Shown here: positions 27,562-35,714 of the stretch, in pieces
Position numbering within the stretch: the first letter of the stretch is position 1
Layout of the letters: each line of letters opens with the position of its first letter
From: Candidatus Binataceae bacterium
GTDB lineage: Bacteria; Desulfobacterota; Binatia; Binatales; Binataceae
Reading direction: 5' to 3'
Length of the DNA stretch: 64,000 bases
Assembly (NCBI GenBank): GCA_030038355.1
Contig: JASHPB010000071.1
Coordinates: 1-64,000, forward strand
The notes under the pieces: generated by a model
The model's input: only the letters and a program-made list of their open reading frames with translations
Databases searched by the model: none
Told to the model about the DNA's origin: nothing
Translations under genes and position numbers: made by a program

Positions 27562-29847
27562 ATGGCGAGAGCGCCACATGGAAATCTGACCAAAACGGCG
27601 ACGCCCTGGATTGCTTACGGCGCGATGCTGCTCGCCGTGATCGGCGCCTACGAGTGGCTCAGGAGCTTCGGAGAGCGCCTGATAGCGCCTGCGCCGCGCT
27701 CCGCGGAAGTGTTCGGCGGCGCCTTGGTGCACGGCCAGATCAACGAGCTGCTGCACGTGCTGCTCGCCCTCGTGTTGGTGATCGCGACGGCGCGTGCGCT
27801 CGGCACCTTGTTCAAGCTGATTCATCAACCGCCGGTGGTCGGCGAAATAATCGCCGGAATCCTGCTCGGCCCATCGTTGTTTGGCCGCGTCGCCCCGAGC
27901 GTGTCTGCCTACTTGCTGCCGCAGGGAATCGGCCCCTTTCTTAACATCCTCGCGCAGATCGGCGTCGTTCTTTACATGTTCCTCGTCGGCTTGGAGCTCG
28001 ACCCCTCGCTGATGCGCAAGCGTGGTCACTCGACGATCGCGATCTCGCACGCGAGCATAGTCGCGCCCTTCCTGCTCGGCGGAATCCTCGCCCTCTTTCT
28101 TTATCCACGGCTCTCATCGAGCGACGTTCCTTTCACCGTATTCGCCCTGTTTCTCGGCGTCTCGATGTCGGTGACGGCCTTTCCGGTGCTCGCGCGGATA
28201 CTCACCGATCGCAATATTCATCGGAGCCGCATGGGCGCTATCGCGCTTACCTGTGCGGCGGTTGACGACGTCACTGCGTGGTGCCTGCTGGCGTTCGTGG
28301 TCGGAGTAGCCGAGTCACGCACCACGGGCGCGCTGACCACGGTGGTGCTCGCGCTCAGCTATATCGCGATCATGGCATTCGTCGTGCGGCCCGCGATGAT
28401 GCGGATGTCGCTGGTTTACGGCAATCGCGGGCGGCTCACGCAGGGCGTGATGGCGACGATTTTCGTCACCCTTCTTCTGTCGTCGTTTGCGACCGAGTTT
28501 ATCGGAATCCACGCCGTGTTCGGCGCGTTCGCCCTGGGAGCGATCATCCCGCACGACAGCGGCCTCGCCCGCGATCTCACCGATCGGCTCGAAGACGTCG
28601 TGATCGTTCTCCTGCTGCCCGCGTTCTTCGCCTTCACCGGACTGCGCACGCAGATTGGGCTAGTGAGCGGCTACGAGGCGTGGATGATCTGCGCGCTGAT
28701 CACTCTGGTCGCGTCGTTCGGCAAATTCGGCGGAAGCCTCGTCGCGGCGCGGCTCACGGGCCTCGGATGGCGCGATTCGTCGGCGCTTGGCGTGCTGATG
28801 AACACGCGCGGCCTGATGGAACTGATCGTGCTGAATATCGGACTCGAGCTGCGCGTGATTTCGCCCGAGCTGTTCGCGATGCTCGTGCTGATGGCGCTGG
28901 TCACGACCTTTGCGACCACGCCCATCCTGCATCTGATCGTGCGCGGCGCACGCGCGGACGAGGAGCCCGCCTTCCAGCAAGCTGCGCGGCCCACGCTGGT
29001 CGGCGCGGAGCGGCGCGCAGTGCTCGTCCCCGTATCGAATCCCGAGGGCGTGCCGGACCTGGTCGAGCTAGCGCTCGCCGCGACGCCGCACGATGCGCCC
29101 CCGCCGCGGGTGCTGGCTCTCGTGCGGATTCCGGTCGGCGGAGTGCGGACGGGACTGCGCGAGGCCGAGCAGCGTGTGCCGCCGCGCTCGCCCGCTCTTT
29201 CCGCCGCGCTTGACTTGGTGTGGGCGAAAGGCGCGGTGATTACACCGCAGGCGGTTTGGAGTCATGACCCAGCCGCCGACATTATAAGCGCAGCATCCGA
29301 ACCGACGATTAGCTGGGTGCTGCTCGGATCACATCGATCGGCGTTCGGTTCCGACTTCAAGGGTGGCGTGGTGCGCGAGGTTCTCGATCGCGCGCTGAAG
29401 CTGCCAGTTAATGTTGCGATCGTCGTGCACGGCTCGGACCGTCCGTACGAGAGTGTGTTCGCCGTAGTCGACAACAGTCCGAGCGGGCGCGCGGTGCTCG
29501 AGCTCGCGACGCGCGTGGCGGACCGGCGCCGGTGCAGTCTTCAGGTGCTGCTCGCGCCGAGCCGCGGCAGCGAAGCCGAGCCGGCCTTGCTCGAGATGAT
29601 CCGCGAAGCGGCGCGCGGAGTCGCGCGCAAGCTGCAGGTCGAGGTCCTGAGCGAGATCAGCCCTGAGGAAATCGTCCGTCAAGCGCCCGCGGGCCTGGTA
29701 ATCGTCGGCGCGCGGCTCGCGGATCGAATCGATCTCGCGCCAGAGTCGATCATCGACGATCTACGCACGCTGGTCGTCGTTCAAGGCCGGCAGGTCGAAG
29801 CGATTGAGGCCGCAGCTCCGGTGCCCGAGCGTCTAGCCCATTCGTAG
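27562..29847 (+). CDS. Kef-type CPA2 cation:proton antiporter with C-terminal stress-protein-like domain
   Basis: A 761-residue inner-membrane antiporter of the CPA2 family. Residues about 15-455 form some 13 membrane helices, with QPPVVGEIIAGILLGPSLFG early and the conserved transport region AIALTCAAVDDVTAWCLLAF. Residues 475-745 are soluble and contain two UspA-like halves (RRAVLVPVSNPEGV; VFAVVDNSPSGRAVLELATRVADR), in place of the RCK/TrkA-N domain found in KefB/KefC. It probably exchanges K+ or Na+ for H+ under control of that domain. It is convergent with aqpZ, 14 bases away. Confidence 0.88.
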   Translation: MARAPHGNLTKTATPWIAYGAMLLAVIGAYEWLRSFGERLIAPAPRSAEVFGGALVHGQINELLHVLLALVLVIATARALGTLFKLIHQPPVVGEIIAGILLGPSLFGRVAPSVSAYLLPQGIGPFLNILAQIGVVLYMFLVGLELDPSLMRKRGHSTIAISHASIVAPFLLGGILALFLYPRLSSSDVPFTVFALFLGVSMSVTAFPVLARILTDRNIHRSRMGAIALTCAAVDDVTAWCLLAFVVGVAESRTTGALTTVVLALSYIAIMAFVVRPAMMRMSLVYGNRGRLTQGVMATIFVTLLLSSFATEFIGIHAVFGAFALGAIIPHDSGLARDLTDRLEDVVIVLLLPAFFAFTGLRTQIGLVSGYEAWMICALITLVASFGKFGGSLVAARLTGLGWRDSSALGVLMNTRGLMELIVLNIGLELRVISPELFAMLVLMALVTTFATTPILHLIVRGARADEEPAFQQAARPTLVGAERRAVLVPVSNPEGVPDLVELALAATPHDAPPPRVLALVRIPVGGVRTGLREAEQRVPPRSPALSAALDLVWAKGAVITPQAVWSHDPAADIISAASEPTISWVLLGSHRSAFGSDFKGGVVREVLDRALKLPVNVAIVVHGSDRPYESVFAVVDNSPSGRAVLELATRVADRRRCSLQVLLAPSRGSEAEPALLEMIREAARGVARKLQVEVLSEISPEEIVRQAPAGLVIVGARLADRIDLAPESIIDDLRTLVVVQGRQVEAIEAAAPVPERLAHS

Positions 29848-29861
29848 GTCGGCGCGCCGTG

Positions 29862-30554
29862 CTACTCGCTCCAAATCAGATCATAGACAAATCCACTCAC
29901 ACCACCGCCAAGTATCGGCGCAATCCAGAAAAGCCATAGCTGGGCGAGCGCCCATCCGCCGACGTACAGCGCAGGACCCGTGCTGCGCGCGGGGTTAACC
30001 GAGGTGTTGTCGATCGGGATGCAGATCAGGTGAATGAGGGTCAGCACGAGGCCGATCGGAATCGGCGCGAAGCCGATCGCGACGCGCTTGTCGGTCGAGC
30101 CGAGAATCACGAGGATGAACATGAACGTGAGCACGAACTCCGCGATGAACGCCGACGCCAGCGAATATCCGCCCGGCGAGTGCGCGCCGAAGCCGTTGGC
30201 GGCGAAGCCGTGGCTGAGATCGAAGCCCGGGCCGCCGCTCGCGATAAGGTAGAGAATGGTTGAGGCAATTATCGCTCCGATGACCTGCGCGACGATGTAG
30301 GGAACTACTTCGGATCCGGGGAAACGTTTTCCGGTCCATAGCCCGATCGTCACGGCGGGATTGATGTGGCAGCCGGAAATATTGCCGATCGCAAACGCCA
30401 TCGTGAGCAGCGTGAGACCGAAGGCGAAGGCGACCCCGAGAAAGCCGATGCCGAGCTTCGGAAATCCGGCCGAGATAACTGCAGCTCCGCATCCTCCGAA
30501 GACCAGCCAGAACGTGCCGAACAACTCCGCAGTTGCGCGCTTTGCAAGGCTCAT
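29862..30554 (-). CDS. aqpZ: Aquaporin Z-type water channel
   Basis: A 230-residue MIP-family channel with six membrane helices and two NPA loops (HINPAVT, NPA at 66-68; SVNPARS, NPA at 187-189). The narrow aromatic/Arg filter residues are present: F46 in AFGLT, H175 in TLIHLIC and R190 after the second NPA. They indicate water rather than glycerol selectivity. A GGGAGGA ribosome binding site precedes the ATG at 30554. Confidence 0.93.
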   Translation of the reverse strand: MSLAKRATAELFGTFWLVFGGCGAAVISAGFPKLGIGFLGVAFAFGLTLLTMAFAIGNISGCHINPAVTIGLWTGKRFPGSEVVPYIVAQVIGAIIASTILYLIASGGPGFDLSHGFAANGFGAHSPGGYSLASAFIAEFVLTFMFILVILGSTDKRVAIGFAPIPIGLVLTLIHLICIPIDNTSVNPARSTGPALYVGGWALAQLWLFWIAPILGGGVSGFVYDLIWSE

Positions 30555-30646
30555 AACTGTCCTCCCGTCGGGGTTAAGCCGCGCGACGGTCGACCAATCC
30601 GCCTCGCGGACAGCCGCAGATTCGAACTCAGCTGAGTGCCTTTACA

Positions 30647-31252
30647 TCAGGCACCGGGTTTCTTCACAGCCTCCACATCGATCGAAATCTTCACCTCGTC
30701 GCCGACCAGCACGCCCCCTGACTCCATCGTCTTGTTCCAGGTAAGCCCGAAGTCCTTGCGGCTGATCGTCGTAGTCGCGGAAGCGCCGGCGCGCATGTTG
30801 CCCATCGGGTCTTTAACCGGCGGCGTCGGCCCGTCTATCTCGAGCACGACTTCTTTCGTTACGCCATGCAGCGTAAGCTCGCCGGTCACTTTCCATTTGC
30901 CGGGTCCATCAGCTTCGACCTTCTTCGACTTGAAAGTGATCGTCGGATACTTGGCGACGTCGAGGAAATCGGCACTCTTAAGGTGAGCATCACGTTTGGC
31001 GACCCGCGTGTCGACCGAAGCCGCATCGATCGTCGCGTCAATGACAGCTGAGGTCGGGTTGTTACCGTCAGTCGTGACCGTGCCGGAAGTTTTCTCGAAC
31101 TGCCCCTTGACGTTCGAGATCATCATGTGGCGCACGGTGAATTCGACGCTGGTGTGCGCGGGATCGATTTGCCAGGTGTCGGCGCGAGCGGCGAGCGGCG
31201 CGGTCGCGAGCAGCAGCATTATCAGTGCGAGGCGGGCAATCCAGGTCTTCAT
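30647..31252 (-). CDS. YceI-family periplasmic lipid-binding protein
   Basis: A 201-residue secreted protein. The ATG at 31252 follows a strong GGAAGGAG site and starts a signal peptide (MKTWIARLALIMLLL, cleavage near ARAD). The mature part is a YceI lipocalin-like barrel: DTWQIDPAHTSVEFTVRHMM, then KSADFLDVAKYPTITFKSKK and LTLHGVTKEVVLEI. YceI proteins bind isoprenoid or other lipids in the periplasm. A longer reading to 31342 has no support. Confidence 0.92.
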   Translation of the reverse strand: MKTWIARLALIMLLLATAPLAARADTWQIDPAHTSVEFTVRHMMISNVKGQFEKTSGTVTTDGNNPTSAVIDATIDAASVDTRVAKRDAHLKSADFLDVAKYPTITFKSKKVEADGPGKWKVTGELTLHGVTKEVVLEIDGPTPPVKDPMGNMRAGASATTTISRKDFGLTWNKTMESGGVLVGDEVKISIDVEAVKKPGA

Positions 31253-31363
31253 GCAATCTCCTTCCGAGTGAGGCCGTTGAACAATCGAAATCGTCTGATT
31301 GCCAAGCCTGCCCGATCGCGCAGGCTCGACACAACATCTCAAATCGACTTCTGCGTGATGAGT

Positions 31364-31747
31364 TCAGCGGCCATGCGCACCGAGCCATCGACGACGATCG
31401 GCGATGATCGGGCGGCGGCTCTTCAGCAGCGCGTACGCGTCGTCTAGCGACATGCCGCGCCGCGTCTTCAGGAACCACGCGATCACGAGAGGCGCCCGTT
31501 CGCATCCCTCTTCGCAATGGACGAGCACGCGGCGCCCGAGGTTTAACGTGTGGTCGATTAGCGCGGCGGTGCTATCGAGGGTCGCGATGCCGTTCAGGAG
31601 AATCGGCATGTGGATCGCATCGGGCGGCTCGCCCTCTGGAACGTCCGGCAGCACGCTGATAATCGCACCTTCGAAGCGCTGCGCATCCTGTAAATCGCCG
31701 ACAAACAGGCCGGGGATGATTTCGCTCTCGCGCCAGCTCTCAGCCAA
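31364..31747 (-). CDS. Dual-specificity phosphatase-like protein
   Basis: A 127-residue protein with the cysteine-phosphatase signature HCEEGCERAP (C78 nucleophile, R84), preceded by strands typical of dual-specificity phosphatases (EIIPGLFVGDLQDAQ, AIHMPILLNG) and a following helix (LVIAWFLKTRRGMSLDDAY). The C-terminal LKSRRPII is also family-like. The start is a TTG at 31747 after a GGAG site. The substrate is unknown. It sits 52 bases downstream of a 51-residue small protein gene. Confidence 0.85.
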   Translation of the reverse strand: MAESWRESEIIPGLFVGDLQDAQRFEGAIISVLPDVPEGEPPDAIHMPILLNGIATLDSTAALIDHTLNLGRRVLVHCEEGCERAPLVIAWFLKTRRGMSLDDAYALLKSRRPIIADRRRWLGAHGR

Positions 31748-31798
31748 ACCTGGAACTCCGATTTCGATAACGCGCCGTCGCGGCGAGCACGCGGTCGG

Positions 31799-31954
31799 TC
31801 AGCTGGTCCGGTTCGACGGGAACAGGTCGTCGATCCATTCTTCGGCGTCCGCCTCGCGCGCGAAATCCGCCTCCTGCTTCTTGCCTTTCCAGAAGACCTC
31901 GAAGCGGCCGGTCTCGGGGTTCAACTTGATCTCGTAGCCCTGGTATTCGCTCAT
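31799..31954 (-). CDS. Small conserved-looking protein, 51 aa
   Basis: A short gene with a strong ribosome binding site (GGAGGG, 9 bases before the ATG at 31954). It encodes MSEYQGYEIKLNPETGRFEV and then FWKGKKQEADFAREADAEEW, ending at TGA 31799-31801. Composition is soluble and acidic and shows a beta-strand plus helix pattern. No family is recognised. It is read in the same direction as the dual-specificity phosphatase gene and may be its partner. Confidence 0.75.
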   Translation of the reverse strand: MSEYQGYEIKLNPETGRFEVFWKGKKQEADFAREADAEEWIDDLFPSNRTS

Positions 31955-32059
31955 GGCATCTTACCCTCCACGGCTTTGCGAAGCGCGCGCGGAGCGCGCG
32001 AATAGTCATAGGCCGCGGCGCGGAATGAGGGAAGTATCTCGTGACGCTCACAGGCGCGC

Positions 32060-32341
32060 TCAGGCGGTCGGCGTCTCGCTCAGCGCACGGCGAAACGCTC
32101 GACACTCGCCCTCGACCTCGGCTGCAATCGCGCAAGCGTCGGCGAGTCGCGCCGGCGGCGCCTGGAGCTGCCCGCATTGTTCGCCGAGCCATTGCGCGCC
32201 GAACCGCTTGGCGCTCGCCGCCGAGCGAATGCGCGGCGCGTGCAACGAGCCCGAGCTCACGGTGCGCGAGCGACTCATGATGACGGCGAGCCGCTGGTCG
32301 ATTTCGCCGCGGAATATCGTGAGCATTTGGAGCGTCGGCAA
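32060..32341 (-). CDS. Small hypothetical protein, possibly the 3' part of a frameshifted zinc-finger gene
   Basis: A 93-codon frame (TTG at 32341, ATG at 32326) encoding LTIFRGEIDQRLAVIMSRSR and CAIAAEVEGECRAFRRALSE. The upstream 100 bases, in another frame, encode a Cys/His pattern (CDVAGDHAAECAGIYGFDG, then IAVCPRYARH) that resembles a degenerate B-box-like zinc finger. The two parts may be a single gene split by a frameshift near 32350. No ribosome binding site supports the short form. Confidence 0.4.
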   Translation of the reverse strand: MPTLQMLTIFRGEIDQRLAVIMSRSRTVSSGSLHAPRIRSAASAKRFGAQWLGEQCGQLQAPPARLADACAIAAEVEGECRAFRRALSETPTA

Positions 32342-32530
32342 TGGCGCGCGTAGCGGGGGCAGACGGCGATCCCGTCAAACCCGTAGATACCCGCACACTC
32401 CGCGGCGTGATCGCCGGCTACATCGCAGAACGAGGACGCACTTGATCGGCAGTGGCTAGGCCGCAAAAAACTGCGGGCGAGGTGCGCACGAGATTGTTGA
32501 ACGGGCGTCCTGCCGAAGCATCAACAAGAA

Positions 32531-33001
32531 TCAGTGCGCAGGCGCCGGCTTGAGCTCCGCCGCCCACTGCGTGATGAGCCGCTTCTGGTCGTCCGTCAGC
32601 TTCGCCGAGTGATGAAAACGCAGGTAGTCGGCTGGCGGCATCGAGCCGTCGTTCACCGATTTGGCGATTTCCGCGGCGAGCGCGCTCTGGTGCGCCGAGT
32701 CATAGCGGAACCATTCGGACATATCGAGCGCACGGCGCGCTTTTACCTCGCCGAACAGGAACGAGGGCGCCAACCTTGCCTCGACCGAGCCGCTGCCCTT
32801 GTTCGCATGGCAATCGAAACAGGAGTTCACGAAAATCGGACCGACCTGCGGTTGCGCTTCGATCGAATCGGGCGGCGGCTGAGGCGGCGGAGGCATCACC
32901 AATCCGTAATTCTGCTGATTGCGGGGTGGCGCTCCGAGCATGCGCGAGCATCCCGGTAGAGTGACGATGCCCACGATCGACGCGGCTATTCCGATCCGCA
33001 T
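32531..33001 (-). CDS. Heme-binding-domain lipoprotein (c-type CxxCH)
   Basis: A 156-residue lipoprotein (lipobox LPGC near residue 18). After a Pro-rich linker it has one c-type heme motif, CFDCH (C61, C64, H65), in NSCFDCHANKGSGSVEAR. The helical part that follows (EWFRYDSAHQSALAAEIAK, then DGSMPPADYLRFHH) resembles the haem_bd family (PF14376), where a downstream Met or His can be the second heme ligand. Heme attachment would need the ccm operon in this window. An earlier in-frame region to 33526 has no support. Confidence 0.8.
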   Translation of the reverse strand: MRIGIAASIVGIVTLPGCSRMLGAPPRNQQNYGLVMPPPPQPPPDSIEAQPQVGPIFVNSCFDCHANKGSGSVEARLAPSFLFGEVKARRALDMSEWFRYDSAHQSALAAEIAKSVNDGSMPPADYLRFHHSAKLTDDQKRLITQWAAELKPAPAH

Positions 33002-33109
33002 CAAAATGCGATCTATTCTGACTATCACTTTGATGGATTCGACCCGACCTCGGGTTTTCTGGCAGATGAAGACAAGACGCGATATTCCAGCTCGCAAGAG
33101 GATACCAAT

Positions 33110-34036
33110 ATGAAGCTCGTCACGTACACATTCAGAGGTTCGACCCGGCTCGGCGCGATGCGCTCCGATGCGGAAGTGATCGATCTGGCACGCGCCGGCG
33201 AGCTGGCCGGCGTCCGGATTCCCGACGACATGATGAAGCTGCTCGCCGAAGGTGAACCCGGCATGCAGGCGGCGTGGCGCGCATTCAACGCCGCCGACGA
33301 CTTCGCCAAAAGCCATCGCGACCAGGTAATCGCCCTCGGCCTGCTCTTCGGCGTAAGCGAACCTGGCTTCCGTCTCGAAGCGCCCGTGATGCGGCCCGGC
33401 AAGGTACTCGCGATCGGACTCAACTATCGCGATCACGCGACCGAAGCCGGCATGGAGATACCCAAGCGTCCAGTCGTCTTCACCAAGGTGCCAACCTGCA
33501 TTACCGGTCCCGGGATGCCGATTCATCGCCCGCGCGTCAGCACCTCGGTCGATTGGGAAGCCGAGCTATGCGCCGTGATCGGCAGGCGGGCGCGCCACGT
33601 CAAAGCCGCCGATGCGCTCAACTTCGTCGCCGGTCTCAGCAACGGCAACGACGTATCGGTTCGCGATTGGCAGTTCCACTCCGGCACCTGGATGATGGGC
33701 AAGGGTTTCGACACCCACGGCCCCCTCGGGCCGTGGCTCGTCACGCTCGACGAAGTCGGAGATGCGGCGAATCTTGAAATCAAGACGCTGGTCAACGGTG
33801 TGCTCAAGCAAAAGTCGAATACCGGCCAGCTCATCTTCAACATTCCCGCGATTATCGAATATGTGACCGCGGCGTTTACGCTCGAACCGGGCGACGTGAT
33901 CTTCACCGGCACTCCCGCTGGCGTGGGCGCATCGCGCAAGCCCCAGGAATGGCTAAAGGCGGGCGACGTGGTACGGGTCGAGATCAGCAGGCTGGGCGTG
34001 CTCGAAAATCCGGTGATCGACGAGCCCGAGGCGTAG
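33110..34036 (+). CDS. Fumarylacetoacetate hydrolase-family protein
   Basis: A 308-residue FAH-family enzyme. The N-terminal part is short and the catalytic domain starts near KVLAIGLNYRDHATEAG. The metal ligands are visible in DWEAELCAVIGR and in SNGNDVSVRDWQ. The product is a C-C bond hydrolase, tautomerase or isomerase acting on open-chain keto acids from ring cleavage. The substrate is not set by sequence. The next gene, 129 bases downstream, is a VOC protein, which together suggests an aromatic-degradation cassette. Confidence 0.85.
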   Translation: MKLVTYTFRGSTRLGAMRSDAEVIDLARAGELAGVRIPDDMMKLLAEGEPGMQAAWRAFNAADDFAKSHRDQVIALGLLFGVSEPGFRLEAPVMRPGKVLAIGLNYRDHATEAGMEIPKRPVVFTKVPTCITGPGMPIHRPRVSTSVDWEAELCAVIGRRARHVKAADALNFVAGLSNGNDVSVRDWQFHSGTWMMGKGFDTHGPLGPWLVTLDEVGDAANLEIKTLVNGVLKQKSNTGQLIFNIPAIIEYVTAAFTLEPGDVIFTGTPAGVGASRKPQEWLKAGDVVRVEISRLGVLENPVIDEPEA

Positions 34037-34165
34037 GGCCGCACGCGACCAGAGTGTTCTTGGGCTGTCGCTTCGCGATTTGACGGAACATCATGCAAAC
34101 GGCTAGACCGATCAGAGGAATATCGGCGTCCGCTCCCGCTATCTTGCGCTCAAGGAGGATCGACA

Positions 34166-34873
34166 ATGCCCAAGCCTAATGCGCTGCATCATCTCGCAAT
34201 CTCGACCGCCGACATCAAGGCGCAGATTGAATTTTTCACCGACGTCCTCGGCATGGAGCTGGTCGCGCTCTACTGGATGCACGGCGTGAGGGGCGCATGG
34301 CACGGTTTCCTGAAGCTGGGAGATACATGCTCGGTCGCCTTCGTTCAGATGGACAAGATCAAAGATATCGAGCCTGCGTGGGGCGTCTCCCATGCCGGCA
34401 ATCCCGGCCTGCCCTCGGCTGCTGGCACGATGCAGCACGTCGCATTCAACGTCGAGACCGAGGCCGAGCTGCTGGCGATGCGCGATCGGATCCGTTCGCG
34501 CGGCATCAACGTCTTCGGACCGCTCGACCATGGCTTCTGCAAGTCAATCTATTTCGCGGGCCTCGAGGGACTCTGCCTCGAGATCGCAACTTCGAGCGAG
34601 GCAATCGATGCACGGGCGTGGATCGATCCCGAGGTCGTCAAGCTCGCTGGAATCTCAGCCGAGGAACTTCGCCGCTTCACCTCACCGGCGTCTTACGAGG
34701 GCAAGGGCGGCGCCGTCGCACAGCCGCCGATCGATCCGGCGAAGCCGCACATGCGCTACCCCGACCCGGAGCAGTATCGGAAGCTAATGACGACGCCCGA
34801 CGAGGAGATCACACGCCGGATGAGCGAGCCGACGCCGCCGGTGATAGTGCCCAAAGCCGACAAGGCGGCGTAG
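34166..34873 (+). CDS. VOC-family (glyoxalase/extradiol dioxygenase-like) protein
   Basis: A 235-residue vicinal-oxygen-chelate protein. The paired beta-alpha-beta modules are visible, with metal-ligand candidates H8/H9 in NALHHLAIST, the His in MQHVAFNV and the Glu in GLCLEIAT. The C-terminal 80 residues (RRFTSPASYEGKGGAVAQPP) are not part of the common fold and are probably disordered. The ATG follows AAGGAGG by 7 bases. It follows the FAH-family gene in the same orientation. Confidence 0.85.
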   Translation: MPKPNALHHLAISTADIKAQIEFFTDVLGMELVALYWMHGVRGAWHGFLKLGDTCSVAFVQMDKIKDIEPAWGVSHAGNPGLPSAAGTMQHVAFNVETEAELLAMRDRIRSRGINVFGPLDHGFCKSIYFAGLEGLCLEIATSSEAIDARAWIDPEVVKLAGISAEELRRFTSPASYEGKGGAVAQPPIDPAKPHMRYPDPEQYRKLMTTPDEEITRRMSEPTPPVIVPKADKAA

Positions 34874-35005
34874 TCGCTCCATCTTCGCTGCGCTCTAGGC
34901 GGTCTGATGGCCACGCCGAGCATCGCGAATGGACCTTTGCTTGAGACCACTCTTGCGCCTAGCTTCGCTCGCAACCCTGCCGCTTGAAGGAGCGAGGTAC
35001 CTCGG

Positions 35006-35386
35006 ATGAGTGACAGGACCATTCCTCCCGAGCAGGTGATGGCATCATTGTTTCGCGGGCTCGGCCGACGCGAGCAGATGGCGTTGATGTCGAAGCTCGA
35101 GATCGCCGGCGGCGCCGTGTATCGCGCGCTCGCCGCCGGCGAATCCAACGCGCTCGCGCGCGAGAAACTCCTGAAAGCGGCCGAGGATGAAGAACGGAAC
35201 GGCGGTCTGCTCAAGCTCATGACAACGCCAAAGGACAAGTGCGAGAGGTGCGACGCCGCACTCGCCGATTCAGCAGCCGGCCACGCTTGCTCGTTCCAGT
35301 GCACGTTCTGCGAGCCGTGCGCCGCCTCGATGAACCACGTATGCCCGAACTGCTCCGGCACACTGAGCCCCCGCGCGGCCGCCTAG
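35006..35386 (+). CDS. DUF1272-type Cys-rich protein
   Basis: A 126-residue protein. The C-terminal 50 residues match the DUF1272 pattern: KCERCDAAL, then CSFQCTFCEPC and VCPNCSGTL, six to eight Cys likely binding zinc. The N-terminal 70 residues (FRGLGRREQMALMSKLEIAG, then LAREKLLKAAEDEERNG) form an extra helical region not found in typical DUF1272 proteins. A GGAGCGAGG site lies upstream of the ATG. The function is unknown. Confidence 0.75.
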   Translation: MSDRTIPPEQVMASLFRGLGRREQMALMSKLEIAGGAVYRALAAGESNALAREKLLKAAEDEERNGGLLKLMTTPKDKCERCDAALADSAAGHACSFQCTFCEPCAASMNHVCPNCSGTLSPRAAA

Positions 35387-35396
35387 CTGTCCTGTT

Positions 35397-35536
35397 TGTC
35401 ATGCTGAACGGAGCAAATCTGCGAGCGGAGTGAAGAATCTCGGCGATCGCGTCCGGGGCGGCGTCAATCGCGGTGAAGCTAGGGCCGAAGTTGATCGGGG
35501 ATCCTTCAACTCGCGCGGCGCTCGCTCGGGATGACA
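35397..35536. repeat. Imperfect inverted-repeat element (TGTCAT ends)
   Basis: Begins tgtcatgctgaacggagc and ends gctcgctcgggatgaca. The ends are inverted copies of one another in their first six bases and partly beyond. Bases in between include gcggagtgaagaatctc and ggggatccttc, the typical internal phrases of this widespread intergenic repeat type. Partly decayed copies lie near 17284 and 39783. Confidence 0.55.
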
Positions 35537-35714
35537 GCGGGCGAGCATTTCTTGCGAACACCCTTCCCGGCTTTTAAATTGGCCCGTAGGAGTGCCGGCC
35601 GGCGTGGCGGCGGGCGGCCCGCCCGCTTTGTCTCGCGCAGTCACTACACTCCGCCTATCTGATCAGACCGCCAAATCGTGTAATAAAAATCTCCGTTCAA
35701 TTGTCGGAGACCAC

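Noticed and set aside
28278-29213. 311-codon frame within the Kef-like antiporter
   Set aside because: Arg/Ala-rich with no motif; the overlapping frame encodes a clear CPA2 antiporter.
31740-32396. 218-codon minus-strand frame overlapping the 51-residue gene
   Set aside because: Low-complexity Arg/Ala composition. The 51-residue gene and the frame at 32060 fit the region better.
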